Shown piece after piece: positions 23,914 to 33,373 of a DNA stretch of 64,000 bases. The position numbers and the translations under genes were made by a program. The notes beneath the pieces were generated by a model. That model was not told where the DNA came from. It ran no database searches and saw only the letters and a program-made list of their open reading frames with translations. The number at the start of each line of letters is the position of its first letter. The stretch's first letter is position 1. The stretch is from Bacillota bacterium (GTDB lineage: Bacteria; Bacillota; UBA4882; UBA8346): contig JAEVYU010000055.1 in NCBI GenBank assembly GCA_023392595.1, forward strand, positions 47,183 through 111,182, in the 5' to 3' direction.

Positions 23914-24426
23914 CCTTCCGGGGAAAAGAAGCAAAAATTATGGATGGGTTACACGGGAAGGGGGTAGACCCAATGTTATGTATAAAGATAAATCAGCTTG
24001 CAACTCAAGCCGCCTATTTATTCTCGCGCAGAGGCGTCGTCACCTTGGTGACGCAGGTGCAAAGAAATGACGAAACGCTTTGAGACTATGTTTTCTGGCC
24101 TAGACGTATCCTATTCACGAATTACCAAAAAACATCTTGCAAAGCGCATCTCGTACTCTGCGGGAGATATTCTTTTGATTTTAAATCAATAGATAGCTGA
24201 TAAATCACTGAATTAACTTTATAATCAGATTCTTTTTTTATTGCATTCACAAAAAAACCAATCGAAATCGATTCCATTTTTAAAGCGAAAGTATCTACCG
24301 GCACCTGATTTAAAATCCGTATAATCAGTTAAATCCGTTAAATCCTGGTTCAGACAATGTTTTAGGCGATAACAAAAAGCCCCTAAAATAGACCCCAATT
24401 TCAGGTGAAGTTGGGAGAGGCCAAAC
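23914..24426. other. Gene-free stretch
   Basis: No supported gene is seen here. Around 24015-24070 there is a decayed copy of an intergenic element of the CGCAGAGGCGT type, similar to sequences near 13070 and 61830. The rest is AT-rich, with no clear coding signal. Confidence 0.4.
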
Positions 24427-24518
24427 CGGACTGGGTTTTGCTACGAAGCATTACCGAAGGCCCGGAGGGCCTTTGGAAAGCTTTTAATGTACCTAGCCCA
24501 GTCCGTTCACGGCTGGGC
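24427..24518 (+). ncRNA. Possible structured leader with competing hairpins
   Basis: CGGACTGGG (24427-24435) pairs perfectly with CCCAGTCCG (24497-24505), enclosing an inner AAGGCCC/GGGCCTT hairpin. The right arm can instead pair with the following CGGCTGGGC (24510-24518) to form a compact UUCA-loop hairpin. Mutually exclusive stems are typical of regulatory leaders, but there is no U-run and no match to a known riboswitch. It lies about 120 nt before the ligase gene. Confidence 0.3.
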
Positions 24519-24639
24519 GGAAATGAAGAAGATGAATGACTTTCTCTTTTCCTCCCGCTTTGGGTAGGATTTTCAACTTGTTTGGCGAACTCATCCTGGA
24601 AACAAATTTTGTAGCACGGTAGATAAGGGAGGAGTTTCT

Positions 24640-25920
24640 TTGTACTGGGAAAAAGAGTGGGAGACGATTGGGCGTTTGCAGTTGCAGGAGTTTCAATTAA
24701 GAATGGTAAATGCGTCCATCGAACGGGCGCGCAATGCGGAGTTTTACAAAGCTTTCAATTTAAAGCCGGTTCAGTCTTTGAAAGATATTACCGGCTTGCC
24801 GTTTACACATAAACAGGACTTACGGGACAGTTTTCCCTACGGATTTTTAACGGTCGGCTTGGACTCCATTGTCCGGTTGCATTCCTCTTCGGGAACCACC
24901 GGCAATCCAACCGTAGTGTTTCATACCAATCAAGACATTGATATTTGGGCCAACCTGGTGGCCCGTTGCATGTATATGACCGGAGTCCGGAAAGACGACG
25001 TTTTTCAAAATACCATGGGTTACGGGCTTTTTACCGGCGGCCTGGGCTTTCACTATGGGGCGGAGAAGATCGGGGCGCTGACAATTCCCACCGGACCGGG
25101 TAACAGCAAGCGCCAGATTTGGTTTATGCAAAAGTTTGGAACCACGGTGGTCCATATTTTACCCAGTTATGCGCTGCGGCTTTATTCAAATTTTGCCGAG
25201 ATTGATCTGGAGCCTAAAAAAGATCTCAAGCTCAAGATCGCTTTTATCGGATCCGAGCCCCATAGTGAAGGCCTGCGAAAGCAAATTGAAGAGCTTTACG
25301 GAATCAAGGCTTACAACTCCTATGGCTTGTCGGAAGTCTGCGGCCCGGGAGTGGCTTTTGAGTGTCCTCATCAAACCGGGATGCATATTTGGGAAGATTA
25401 TTTTTATGTGGAAATCATCGATCCCAAAACCGGTGAAGTCTTGCCCGACGGTGAGGAGGGCGAGCTGGTGTTAACCACTTTACGGCGAGAGGCGATGCCG
25501 GTAATCCGTTACCGGACCGGCGACTTGACCCGGATCTTACCGGGAACATGTCGGTGTGGACGGACCCACCGCCGTATCGACCGGATCAAAGGCCGGGCTG
25601 ACGACATGTTGATTATCAATGGGGTCAACATCTTTCCGGTTCAAATTGAGCAGACCATTATGAAAATTCCCGGAGTCGGGCGTAATTATTTGATCGAGAT
25701 TCATAAAGAAAACTATATGGATAAACTGATGGTAAAAATCGAAGTCGATAAAGAATTCTTTGAAGGAACCCTGTCAGGACTGACAGCGCTCCAGCATAAA
25801 ATCATGGAAGAACTGAAAACCGATCTGGTGGTATCCCCGGTGGTGGAATTGGTGGAACCGGGCAGTCTGCCTGCAGCGGAAGGAAAAGCTAAACGTGTCT
25901 ATGATTTGCGGGAAGAATAA
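24640..25920 (+). CDS. Phenylacetate-CoA ligase (PaaK-like)
   Basis: This 426-aa adenylate-forming enzyme activates an aryl-acetic or related acid to its CoA thioester using ATP. It shows the AMP-binding loop HSSSGTTGNPTV (about 80-91), NSYGLSEVCGPG and RYRTGDLTRILPG, with the hinge RIKGRADDMLIINGVNIFP near 320. The start is TTG at 24640 behind GGGAGGAG. It forms a pair with the following ACT-domain gene, as in anaerobes that ferment aromatic amino acids through indolepyruvate:ferredoxin oxidoreductase. Confidence 0.92.
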   Translation: MYWEKEWETIGRLQLQEFQLRMVNASIERARNAEFYKAFNLKPVQSLKDITGLPFTHKQDLRDSFPYGFLTVGLDSIVRLHSSSGTTGNPTVVFHTNQDIDIWANLVARCMYMTGVRKDDVFQNTMGYGLFTGGLGFHYGAEKIGALTIPTGPGNSKRQIWFMQKFGTTVVHILPSYALRLYSNFAEIDLEPKKDLKLKIAFIGSEPHSEGLRKQIEELYGIKAYNSYGLSEVCGPGVAFECPHQTGMHIWEDYFYVEIIDPKTGEVLPDGEEGELVLTTLRREAMPVIRYRTGDLTRILPGTCRCGRTHRRIDRIKGRADDMLIINGVNIFPVQIEQTIMKIPGVGRNYLIEIHKENYMDKLMVKIEVDKEFFEGTLSGLTALQHKIMEELKTDLVVSPVVELVEPGSLPAAEGKAKRVYDLREE

Positions 25921-25937
25921 TTTGCGGAGGGATCAGG

Positions 25938-26366
25938 ATGGCCTTTCATTTGTCAATCTTCGTTCAAAATAAACCGGGTCAATTGGAGAAGATCACCAAG
26001 ATTCTGGCAGACAACCAAATTAATTTAAAAGCTTTTTCCATGGCCAGCGCCGGTGATTTCGGGGTTGTCAAGGTGGTTGTCGGGGACATTGAGAAAGCGT
26101 ATCTGGCTTTAAAACAGGAAAATATTACGGTATCGAAACGGAAAATTCTTATTGCCAAAGTGCCGGATCAACCGGGCGGTTTGTATCATTTATTAAACAT
26201 TTTGTCTTCCAATAAGATCAACATTGAGGATTGTTACGGCTTTGTGATTGAAAACCACCGTGAAGCGGCCGTAGTTGTTGAGGTTGAGAAATTTCCGTTA
26301 GCCGAGGATGTTTTAAAATCCACTGGAATTACGATTTTAACCGATCAGGATTTAAACCTGATCTAG
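25938..26366 (+). CDS. Tandem ACT-domain protein
   Basis: This 142-aa protein consists of two ACT domains (about 4-68 and 72-140), each starting with a V/I-x-N-K-P-G or V-P-D-Q-P-G motif (FVQNKPGQL; AKVPDQPGGLY). ACT pairs bind amino acids. It lies 17 nt after the PaaK gene with a GGAGG site. It probably senses an aromatic amino acid for the linked ligase, but no DNA-binding or enzyme domain is present. Confidence 0.85.
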   Translation: MAFHLSIFVQNKPGQLEKITKILADNQINLKAFSMASAGDFGVVKVVVGDIEKAYLALKQENITVSKRKILIAKVPDQPGGLYHLLNILSSNKINIEDCYGFVIENHREAAVVVEVEKFPLAEDVLKSTGITILTDQDLNLI

Positions 26367-26368
26367 CC

Positions 26369-27286
26369 CTAATACCAGAACTTTAAACCGCAGGTTGACA
26401 AGACGATGGGCTTCTGGGCGGCGCTAAAACCCAATTGGATATATTTGCGGATCGCAGTTGGGTTAAAAGCCGCTTTGTTTTGGGGAAAAGGTTTTTCCGG
26501 AGCAACAATCCGCAAAGGGATCCTTTTTTTAAGAGGAAAGTTCCGGCTGTCTTGATTGATGGCGTTGGCCAGTTGTAGATCCTTGGCTGCAATGGCATTC
26601 ATTATAATGGCGATCATTTGATTCAAATTTTTAAATGGCCCTTGATAGGGCACTTCGGGAAGGACCGGCTCTAAATTTGAATTTACAGGGTAAGTTGTGA
26701 TCACGACTATCTCATCGGGATCTTCTTCAAAAACAGATCCCAAGGGAGTGATGTCTCTTAACCCGCCATCATACCAGTGTTTCCCTTGAATCGGCACCCC
26801 GGGAAAATAAAACGGAATACTGGCGCTTGCTAAAACATAATGTAGGAAATCCTTTCGTAGCTCAGGGAAGCGGGAATCGGCATAAAATAGTTCGCCGGTT
26901 TCCAAGGCCACCGTTGCAACTTTAACCATGGTTGCCGGGTCGAATAATAAGTTTAAATCGATATTTTTCTTTAATAACTGGCGTAATCCGGCCGGATTGT
27001 ATAAGGACTGGCCCCCGAAAGCTAAATTGATTAAACCCAAAGGATTTTTGCGGTAAACGGATTGAGAACCCCGAATACTAAGCCAAAGTTTCATCAACTG
27101 CCGGATCCGGATGCTCAATTCCTCATGATTGCGGGCCTGGCCTAAAATGGCGGCGTTTAATGCGCCAATACTGGTTCCGAAAAAACATTGAAAATTAAAG
27201 CCCGCCTGGTTTACCAGATAATCGATTGCGCCAACTTCAAAAGCCCCTCTTTCACTACCTCCGGATAATACCAAGGCCCGTTTCAA
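26369..27286 (-). CDS. Patatin-like phospholipase
   Basis: This 305-aa protein is a patatin-type serine lipase with a Ser-Asp dyad: oxyanion loop GGSERGAFEVGA (about 9-20), nucleophile Ser in GTSIGALNA (about 39-47) and Asp in YDGGLRDITPLG (about 167). It hydrolyses lipid acyl esters. It converges on the ACT gene with 2 nt between stop codons. No signal peptide is seen. Confidence 0.88.
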   Translation of the reverse strand: MKRALVLSGGSERGAFEVGAIDYLVNQAGFNFQCFFGTSIGALNAAILGQARNHEELSIRIRQLMKLWLSIRGSQSVYRKNPLGLINLAFGGQSLYNPAGLRQLLKKNIDLNLLFDPATMVKVATVALETGELFYADSRFPELRKDFLHYVLASASIPFYFPGVPIQGKHWYDGGLRDITPLGSVFEEDPDEIVVITTYPVNSNLEPVLPEVPYQGPFKNLNQMIAIIMNAIAAKDLQLANAINQDSRNFPLKKRIPLRIVAPEKPFPQNKAAFNPTAIRKYIQLGFSAAQKPIVLSTCGLKFWY

Positions 27287-27723
27287 ATGGCATCACTCTA
27301 CTTTTACGTTTTTTTCTTGGGTTCGACAAATTTTCTCATGAAACATTCGAAGGCATTTTGATCTGTGGGAACCACAAGGTTCTTGCATTTTGCATATTCA
27401 GGCTTATGGATATTGAATGGAGTCCTTTGGATAGACTTACCGAATGGATTGGGAGTATCACTAAATTATATTAATGAAACCTGAAAGGGGTGAATGAATC
27501 GGCTACTTTGTCCTTCAAAGTTGTGACTGAAAAGGAGGACCGGAAGTGGTATATTATAAAGACTTTATCACCGGCAGGCTTATGGGGAATAGCGATAACT
27601 ACGACCGGAGTGATTGCACACCGGAAAGGTGAATCCTTACTTGGACTGAAGTATGGAAAGCCTAATGCTTCATTCGAAGAATGAGGGACTATTTGGTAAA
27701 CAATACTGAAGGGAAACATCCCG
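27287..27723. other. Intergenic stretch before the ABC exporter
   Basis: A 64-codon open frame (27490-27684) has no recognisable relatives, and codon use gives no support. Several short inverted segments (for example ACCGGAAAGGT near 27620) could form a leader RNA for the ABC exporter, but no known riboswitch core is recognised. Confidence 0.3.
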
Positions 27724-29451
27724 ATGGAATTTATGAAGAAATATATCAACCAATACTGGAAGTTTTTTTGCCTGGGAGTCGCCTTTTTAATGGCGGAAGC
27801 TTTTTGCGACCTGCTTCAGCCGGTGATTATGTCCAAGATCGTCGATATCGGCGTCGTCCAGCATCAACTAAGGTTTGTTCTAACCATGGGCGGAGTCATG
27901 TTGGGAGTCACTGCGGTGGGAGCCCTCGCCGCAGTAGGACGGAATATCATCTCAAATAACGTTTCCCAACGCTTTGGGGCTGAACTCCGTTTTGACCTGT
28001 TTAAGAAGATCCAAGGCTTTTCCTTTGATAACATCAATCAATTTGAAACGGGTTCCTTGGTAACCAGGCTCACCAATGATGTAACCCAGGTTCAAAACTT
28101 TGTAAACGGTCTGATGCGGATTTTCGTTAAAGCACCGCTGGTTTGTATCGGAAGCATTATCATGGCCGCCATGCTCAATCCTCATTTGGCTGTAATCTTG
28201 ATTGCGGCTGTACCGGTGATTGCTTTTCTGATGTTTATCAATGTCCGGTTCGGTTATCCTTTTTTTCGCAAAGTGCAGCGGAAATTGGATGGACTGAATA
28301 CCGTGATGCGGGAATATTTGAACGGGGTTCGAGTGGTCAAGGCTTTTAACCGTTTTGATTATGAAATGGAACGGTTCGGGGCGGCCAATCAAGATTTGGC
28401 CGTGGTTTCCACAAAAGCCATGCGGATAATGGCTATTTTTACACCTACGATTACTTTAACTGTAAATTTAGGGATAGTCACTGTTTTATGGCTGGGCGGG
28501 TTCCGGGTCCATGGCGGGCATATGCAAGTCGGACAGGTCATCGCTTTTGTCAATTACATGACCCAGATCCTGGCCTCCCTGATGACCATTTCTTTTGTTT
28601 TTAATATGTTTGTGAGAGCCCGGGCATCGACGGAACGAATCGCTGAAGTGATGGTACAGGAGAACAGTATGGGTGAGCATCTTCAGCCGGAGCCATTCGA
28701 TGACTCCCGTGGAAAAATCGAATTCAGGGACGCGTTTTTTTCATACACAGGCCAGATAGAAGAAGCCATATTGAAAAAAATTACCTTTACCTGTCAGCCG
28801 GGAGAAACTGTGGCGCTTATCGGCTCCACCGGTTCCGGCAAGAGCAGTCTGGTGAACCTGGTTCCCCGTTTTTATGATGCCACCTCCGGAGTCGTCGAGG
28901 TCGACGGGGTGAATGTAAAAGATGCCAGCCTCATGGAACTGCGGCGAAAAATCGCTATCGTGCCTCAAAAAACGGTTTTGTTCACCGGGACCATTATGGA
29001 CAACATTCGCTGGGGTAAAAGCAAGGCTGACCTTGATGAGGTGGAGAAAGCGGCCCGGGTTGCCCAGGCACACGAGTTTATCAGCAGTTTCCCCGAGGGA
29101 TATCAGACTTATCTGGGGCAAGGTGGCGTCAATCTCTCCGGGGGCCAAAAACAGCGGATCTCCATTGCCAGGGCATTGATTAAAAAACCGGAAATTCTGA
29201 TTTTGGATGACAGCACCAGCGCGGTGGACATGGCGACGGAAGCCAAAATCCGGATGGCCATGAAAAAGTATTCTAAGGGAATGACCTGTTTGATTATAAC
29301 CCAAAGAATTGTCTCCGCGATGGGAACCGATAAAATCATCGTCCTTGATAATGGTGAAATCGTAGGAATGGGTTCTCATGAGCAGTTGATGCAATCATCT
29401 TCGGTATATCAGGATATTTATCGCTCCCAGATTGGCAAGGAGGTTTTTTGA
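27724..29451 (+). CDS. ABC exporter half-transporter, heterodimer subunit with degenerate site
   Basis: This 575-aa protein has six transmembrane helices (about 1-320) followed by an ATPase domain: Walker A GSTGSGKSS, signature LSGGQKQRISIARAL and Walker B ILILDDSTSAVD. The residue after the Walker B Asp is Asp instead of the catalytic Glu, the usual mark of the non-hydrolysing site in heterodimeric multidrug exporters such as BmrCD or TM287/288. Its partner starts one base after its stop codon. The substrate is unknown; lipids or drugs are likely. Confidence 0.92.
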   Translation: MEFMKKYINQYWKFFCLGVAFLMAEAFCDLLQPVIMSKIVDIGVVQHQLRFVLTMGGVMLGVTAVGALAAVGRNIISNNVSQRFGAELRFDLFKKIQGFSFDNINQFETGSLVTRLTNDVTQVQNFVNGLMRIFVKAPLVCIGSIIMAAMLNPHLAVILIAAVPVIAFLMFINVRFGYPFFRKVQRKLDGLNTVMREYLNGVRVVKAFNRFDYEMERFGAANQDLAVVSTKAMRIMAIFTPTITLTVNLGIVTVLWLGGFRVHGGHMQVGQVIAFVNYMTQILASLMTISFVFNMFVRARASTERIAEVMVQENSMGEHLQPEPFDDSRGKIEFRDAFFSYTGQIEEAILKKITFTCQPGETVALIGSTGSGKSSLVNLVPRFYDATSGVVEVDGVNVKDASLMELRRKIAIVPQKTVLFTGTIMDNIRWGKSKADLDEVEKAARVAQAHEFISSFPEGYQTYLGQGGVNLSGGQKQRISIARALIKKPEILILDDSTSAVDMATEAKIRMAMKKYSKGMTCLIITQRIVSAMGTDKIIVLDNGEIVGMGSHEQLMQSSSVYQDIYRSQIGKEVF

Positions 29452-29452
29452 T

Positions 29453-31339
29453 ATGGGTCGGCAAGATGAATCAAGAAAAATCGCTTCCTCTACAATAGGG
29501 GGGACAGGGAATATGCCGGGCGGTTCCATGAGTGGTTTTGGAGGCCGGGGGGGCGGGGCCCGCTGGTTAATGTCCGGTGCCAAACCGAAGCAGTTTGGCC
29601 AAAGTTTGCACCGTTTGTGGCAACATTTTGGCAAAGAACGCCAAAACCTGACGTTCATTTTTCTTTTGGTACTGGTGGATACCGGAATCGGACTTATCGG
29701 CCCCTTTTTAATCGGGCGGGGAATTGACGCTCTATCGGCCCGCCATGGACAGGTCAACTTCAGCTTGTTAACCACTGTAACCCTGGTTTTGCTTGCCGCT
29801 TACCTTACAGATGCCCTACTGACTTTGGTACAGGGGTGGTTGATGGCCGGAGTTTCGCAACGGATCGTTCAAGATCTTCGACGGACTCTATTTGCAAAGC
29901 TTCAGAAATTGCCCATATCCTTTTTTGACCGGCGGACCCACGGTGATTTGATGAGCAGGCTGTCGAATGATATTGATAATATTAGTACGACTATTTCCCA
30001 GTCCACTACCCAATTGATGGCGGCGGTGTTCATGATTACGGGTTCACTTATAATGATGCTGATTTTGAGTCCGTTGTTGACTTTGGCAAGCCTGGTCACC
30101 ATTCCGTTGGTATTTGTGTTAACCCGGACCATTGCCGGCCGGACCCGGAGCCTTTTCAAGGAACAACAGGCCGTTTTGGGGAAATTGAATGGCCATATCG
30201 AAGAGAATATTTCCGGGATCCATGTAGTGAAAGCATTCAATCACGAAGAGGAAGTCATCTCGGGATTCGCCAAGTTAAATGGGGAACTTTGCAAAATAGG
30301 CATTAAAGCGCAAATTTGGTCCGGCTATATTATGCCTTTGATGAATGTCATTAATAATGTGGGATTCGCGGCAGTAGCTGGAGTCGGCGGCGTTTTGGCA
30401 GTCAAAGGATTGATTACCGTTGGAGTTATCGCTAGTTTCTTAAGTTACTCCCGGCAATTTGCAAGGCCGTTGAATGATATCGCCAATACCTTCAATACTT
30501 TACAAACTGCGCTTGCAGGTGGGGAACGGGTATTTGAAGTCTTGGATGAGACAGAAGAGCCGGCGGATTTACCAGGAGCGGCGGTGTTGCAAAACTCCCG
30601 GGGAGATGTTGTATTTGAAGGAGTTTGTTTTGGTTATCGGCCGGATGTACCTATTTTAAAAGATATTTCCTTTGAAGCCCACAGCGGAAGCAGTACAGCT
30701 TTGGTAGGTCCCACCGGCGCCGGTAAAACCACGGTTGTCAACTTGCTGGCGCGCTTTTACGATATTACTGCCGGAAAGATTCTCATCGACGGCCGAGATA
30801 TCCGGGAATATACCCGGGACAGTTTGCGCCGGAATTTCGGCATTGTTTTGCAGGACACCTATCTTTTCAGCGAAACGATCCGTGATAATATCCGCTATGG
30901 CCGTTTGGATGCTTCGGAGGAAGAAATCCGCCGGGCTGCGGTAATGGCTAATGCCGATATGTTTATCCAGCGCTTGCCCCATGGCTATGAAACGGTATTG
31001 ACGGAAAGCGGCGGCAACTTAAGTCAGGGTGAGCGGCAATTATTGGCGATTGCCCGGGCGATTCTAGCCGGTCCGGCGATATTGATTTTGGATGAAGCCA
31101 CCAGTAATGTCGATACCCGGACCGAACTGCGGATTCAAGAGGCAATGCTTAAGCTGATGAAGGGCCGTACCAGTTTTCTGATAGCCCATCGATTGAGCAC
31201 CATTCAGGGTGCGGATACGATCATGGTTGTGAAAGGCGGGAGAATCGTGGAATGCGGCAATCACCATCGGCTTTTAGAAAAAAATGGAGTTTACCGTCAT
31301 ATGTATTTCAGCCAGTTTGAAAATGCCGAAGGGGGGTAA
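29453..31339 (+). CDS. ABC exporter half-transporter, catalytic subunit
   Basis: This 628-aa partner of the preceding protein has a Gly-rich N-terminal tail (about 1-45), six transmembrane helices and an ATPase domain with Walker A GPTGAGKTT, signature LSQGERQLLAIARAI, canonical Walker B Glu in ILILDEATSNVD and switch His in IAHRLST. The ATG at 29453 lies 9 nt after AAGGAGG and just past the TGA of the first subunit; a TTG-type start further upstream would overlap the partner. Confidence 0.92.
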   Translation: MGRQDESRKIASSTIGGTGNMPGGSMSGFGGRGGGARWLMSGAKPKQFGQSLHRLWQHFGKERQNLTFIFLLVLVDTGIGLIGPFLIGRGIDALSARHGQVNFSLLTTVTLVLLAAYLTDALLTLVQGWLMAGVSQRIVQDLRRTLFAKLQKLPISFFDRRTHGDLMSRLSNDIDNISTTISQSTTQLMAAVFMITGSLIMMLILSPLLTLASLVTIPLVFVLTRTIAGRTRSLFKEQQAVLGKLNGHIEENISGIHVVKAFNHEEEVISGFAKLNGELCKIGIKAQIWSGYIMPLMNVINNVGFAAVAGVGGVLAVKGLITVGVIASFLSYSRQFARPLNDIANTFNTLQTALAGGERVFEVLDETEEPADLPGAAVLQNSRGDVVFEGVCFGYRPDVPILKDISFEAHSGSSTALVGPTGAGKTTVVNLLARFYDITAGKILIDGRDIREYTRDSLRRNFGIVLQDTYLFSETIRDNIRYGRLDASEEEIRRAAVMANADMFIQRLPHGYETVLTESGGNLSQGERQLLAIARAILAGPAILILDEATSNVDTRTELRIQEAMLKLMKGRTSFLIAHRLSTIQGADTIMVVKGGRIVECGNHHRLLEKNGVYRHMYFSQFENAEGG

Positions 31340-31424
31340 GCCTATCCGATAAGTTTGCTGACTGTTTGCAATGGCGGAAATAGCCCTTTGGTAGAAAATC
31401 CCGAAAATTGGAGGCGGACCCTGA

Positions 31425-32003
31425 ATGAATAAATACGAGGGCATGATGACGTTTGTCAAAGAGTTGGAGAGGTTGAAAAACAACACCAGAACTGCTTGGA
31501 CCAGTGAGGGAAGAAGGGAGAGCGTCGCCGAACATTCGTGGCGGTTAGCCATGTTTGCCTTGGTTCTTGAGGACGACTTCCCGGATGTTAATGTAAACCG
31601 GGTCATTCGTCTGGGACTGGTTCATGACTTGGGTGAGGCTTATGAAGGGGATATTTCTGCTAAAATCCCAATTGACCCTGTGGAGAAGCTAAAAAAGGAA
31701 GAGGAAGCACTCTCGAAATTATTGGCGCCGCTTTCGGAAACTAACCGTCAAAAAATATTGGCATTATGCCGGGAATACAACCTGGGGGAGAGTCCGGAAG
31801 CAAAGATGGCCAAAGCCCTTGACAAAATGGAAACGATTATTCAGCACAACCAGGGCAACAATCCCGGTGATTTTGATTATGAATTCAATCTTCAATATGG
31901 ACAAGCCTATACAAATTATCATCCCGCGATTCGCCGAATCCGGGAAATGATTGATGAGGAAACCCGGAATCGGATTCGAAAAGAAGAACAAGGCAATGCC
32001 TGA
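31425..32003 (+). CDS. HD-domain phosphohydrolase (YfbR-like)
   Basis: This 192-aa metal-dependent phosphohydrolase has the HD set H-S-W-R (about 38), HDLGEAYEGDI (about 70-80) and a distal Asp in KALDKMET (about 137). It resembles 5'-deoxynucleotidases and related HD hydrolases that clean nucleotide pools. GGAGG lies about 13 nt before the ATG. The direct substrate is not predictable. Confidence 0.85.
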   Translation: MNKYEGMMTFVKELERLKNNTRTAWTSEGRRESVAEHSWRLAMFALVLEDDFPDVNVNRVIRLGLVHDLGEAYEGDISAKIPIDPVEKLKKEEEALSKLLAPLSETNRQKILALCREYNLGESPEAKMAKALDKMETIIQHNQGNNPGDFDYEFNLQYGQAYTNYHPAIRRIREMIDEETRNRIRKEEQGNA

Positions 32004-32140
32004 GTTGGGTTGAATATTACCTTATGGTTCGATTTGGGTTCGCCAGCATAGCCAAAAAGTTTCCCGAGTGCAATAAAAGCCATCCCGAATCCGTTATATA
32101 AGCAAAAGTAAATTTCTGCGGGTAAATGAAAGGAAGAAAA

Positions 32141-32755
32141 ATGGGTTCACGCAGGCAGCTATATGAAATGATTTATTATCGTGTCAATCAAGAGTCGGAA
32201 TTGGGGTGGTATTGTGAGAAAATGCCGTTGTTGCTTCAAAAAGCGGTTCAATCCCTGAAGGGCCGGGGAAAGGTTTTGGATATCGGTTGCGGAACCGGAG
32301 TTTATGCTGCATTAATGGCTAAACAGGGTTTACAAGTGACCGGAATCGATTTTGTAGCAACAGCACTGGAGTTTGCGAAAATCAGGGCTGAAAAGCTCGG
32401 ATTGAACATTCATTTCGTTCAGGCGGATGTGACGGAATGGGAAAATCATGAAAAATACGATTTGATTTTGGATTCGGGATGTCTTCATGGTATCTGCGGC
32501 CCAAACCGGCTCCGCTATAAAGAGCAAGTTTTACAATGGATGGCCGGGGACTCAAATTATGTTTTGGTCCATTTGGGAAAACGCCGCGCGTTCGACTTTT
32601 GCTTTCATCGTCTGGCAGGCCTCAGACCCAGCAGCTACCAGGAAATTCAGGCATTTTTCAATCCCCAATTACAACTGAAAGAGTTTTATGCCGGAGGAGG
32701 ACAAAATCCTTTATTTCAATATTGGTTTGATCGAGGAATGAATCCATCGCGATGA
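32141..32755 (+). CDS. Class I SAM-dependent methyltransferase
   Basis: This 204-aa methyltransferase has motif I VLDIGCGTGVYAA (about 45-57), the acidic end of strand 2 in GIDFVATA and motif II YDLILDSGCLHG. It resembles thiopurine-type/TehB-like small-molecule methyltransferases. The ATG at 32141 is 6 nt after AAAGGA and is preferred to the ATG at 32126, which overlaps that site. The substrate is unknown. Confidence 0.8.
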   Translation: MGSRRQLYEMIYYRVNQESELGWYCEKMPLLLQKAVQSLKGRGKVLDIGCGTGVYAALMAKQGLQVTGIDFVATALEFAKIRAEKLGLNIHFVQADVTEWENHEKYDLILDSGCLHGICGPNRLRYKEQVLQWMAGDSNYVLVHLGKRRAFDFCFHRLAGLRPSSYQEIQAFFNPQLQLKEFYAGGGQNPLFQYWFDRGMNPSR

Positions 32756-32767
32756 AAGCGATCCTTT

Positions 32768-33172
32768 TTACGATATGCTCTCTTTATTTTGGAGGCTAAT
32801 CGGGTTGGATTCGGTTTGAGTCATTTGGTCATAGTGTTGCAGTTTTTTTTGAACCACCTTTAACAATGCTTGATATTCCCGGATATGGTTTTCGATGATT
32901 TCCTTTTGACGCAGGATGATTTGACGCCTTTCCGGTACGGTATCGGAGCCCCGGAGGCATAGTTTTATATAGTCTTTGATATCGGAGATCGACATACCCG
33001 TTGCCCGCATGCAGCAAACGATTTGCAGCCATTCCAGGTCGGTATCGTTATAAAGCCGATTGCCATTTTGGCTACGTTGAACCGAAGGCAACAGCCCTTC
33101 TTTTTCATAGTAACGTAAAGTATAGGGAGAAATATTAAATTTTTCAGATACCTCTTTAATGGAATAACTCAT
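32768..33172 (-). CDS. MerR-family transcriptional regulator
   Basis: This 134-aa regulator starts MSYSIKEVSEKFNISPYTLRYYEKEGLL, the winged-helix of the MerR family, followed by a coiled-coil dimer helix (about 80-120). It lacks a metal-binding Cys set, so it belongs to the organic- or stress-responsive branch (AdhR/YyaN-like). The ATG at 33172 is used; the longer frame begins with TTG and has no better site. It diverges from an oxidoreductase remnant and an aldo/keto reductase. Confidence 0.9.
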   Translation of the reverse strand: MSYSIKEVSEKFNISPYTLRYYEKEGLLPSVQRSQNGNRLYNDTDLEWLQIVCCMRATGMSISDIKDYIKLCLRGSDTVPERRQIILRQKEIIENHIREYQALLKVVQKKLQHYDQMTQTESNPISLQNKESIS

Positions 33173-33304
33173 AGTTAGATACTCTTTTCCCAATCATTTG
33201 CGGATTTTCTTCAACCCACATTCATATTTTAACATATTGATTCCGTTACAGCACACTCTAATCAATGGATTTAAATTTTTTTAAAAATGGATTGTATTTT
33301 TCTA

Positions 33305-33335
33305 TTGACTTAGAGTGTACTCTAAGAAATATACT
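33305..33335 (+). promoter_or_regulatory. MerR-type promoter with long spacer and palindrome
   Basis: TTGACT (33305-33310) and TATACT (33330-33335) are 19 nt apart, the overlong spacing that MerR regulators correct by twisting DNA. The spacer contains the palindrome CTTAGAGT-GT-ACTCTAAG (33309-33326). It drives the remnant reductase and the aldo/keto reductase. Confidence 0.85.
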
Positions 33336-33373
33336 GGATTGTGAAAATAAAAGAAATGGAGCGAATGGCTTTG

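Noticed and set aside
23753..24070. Repeat-containing protein (AGRGDEC or MSAQDGA repeats)
   Set aside because: The frames stay open only because the unit is 21 bp. There is no ribosome-binding site and no known family on either strand.
27490..27684. Small gene of 64 codons before the ABC exporter
   Set aside because: No good ribosome-binding site, no recognisable domain. It is listed only as intergenic sequence.
27540..27720. Known riboswitch upstream of the ABC exporter
   Set aside because: Short inverted segments are present but no core of a known class could be matched.
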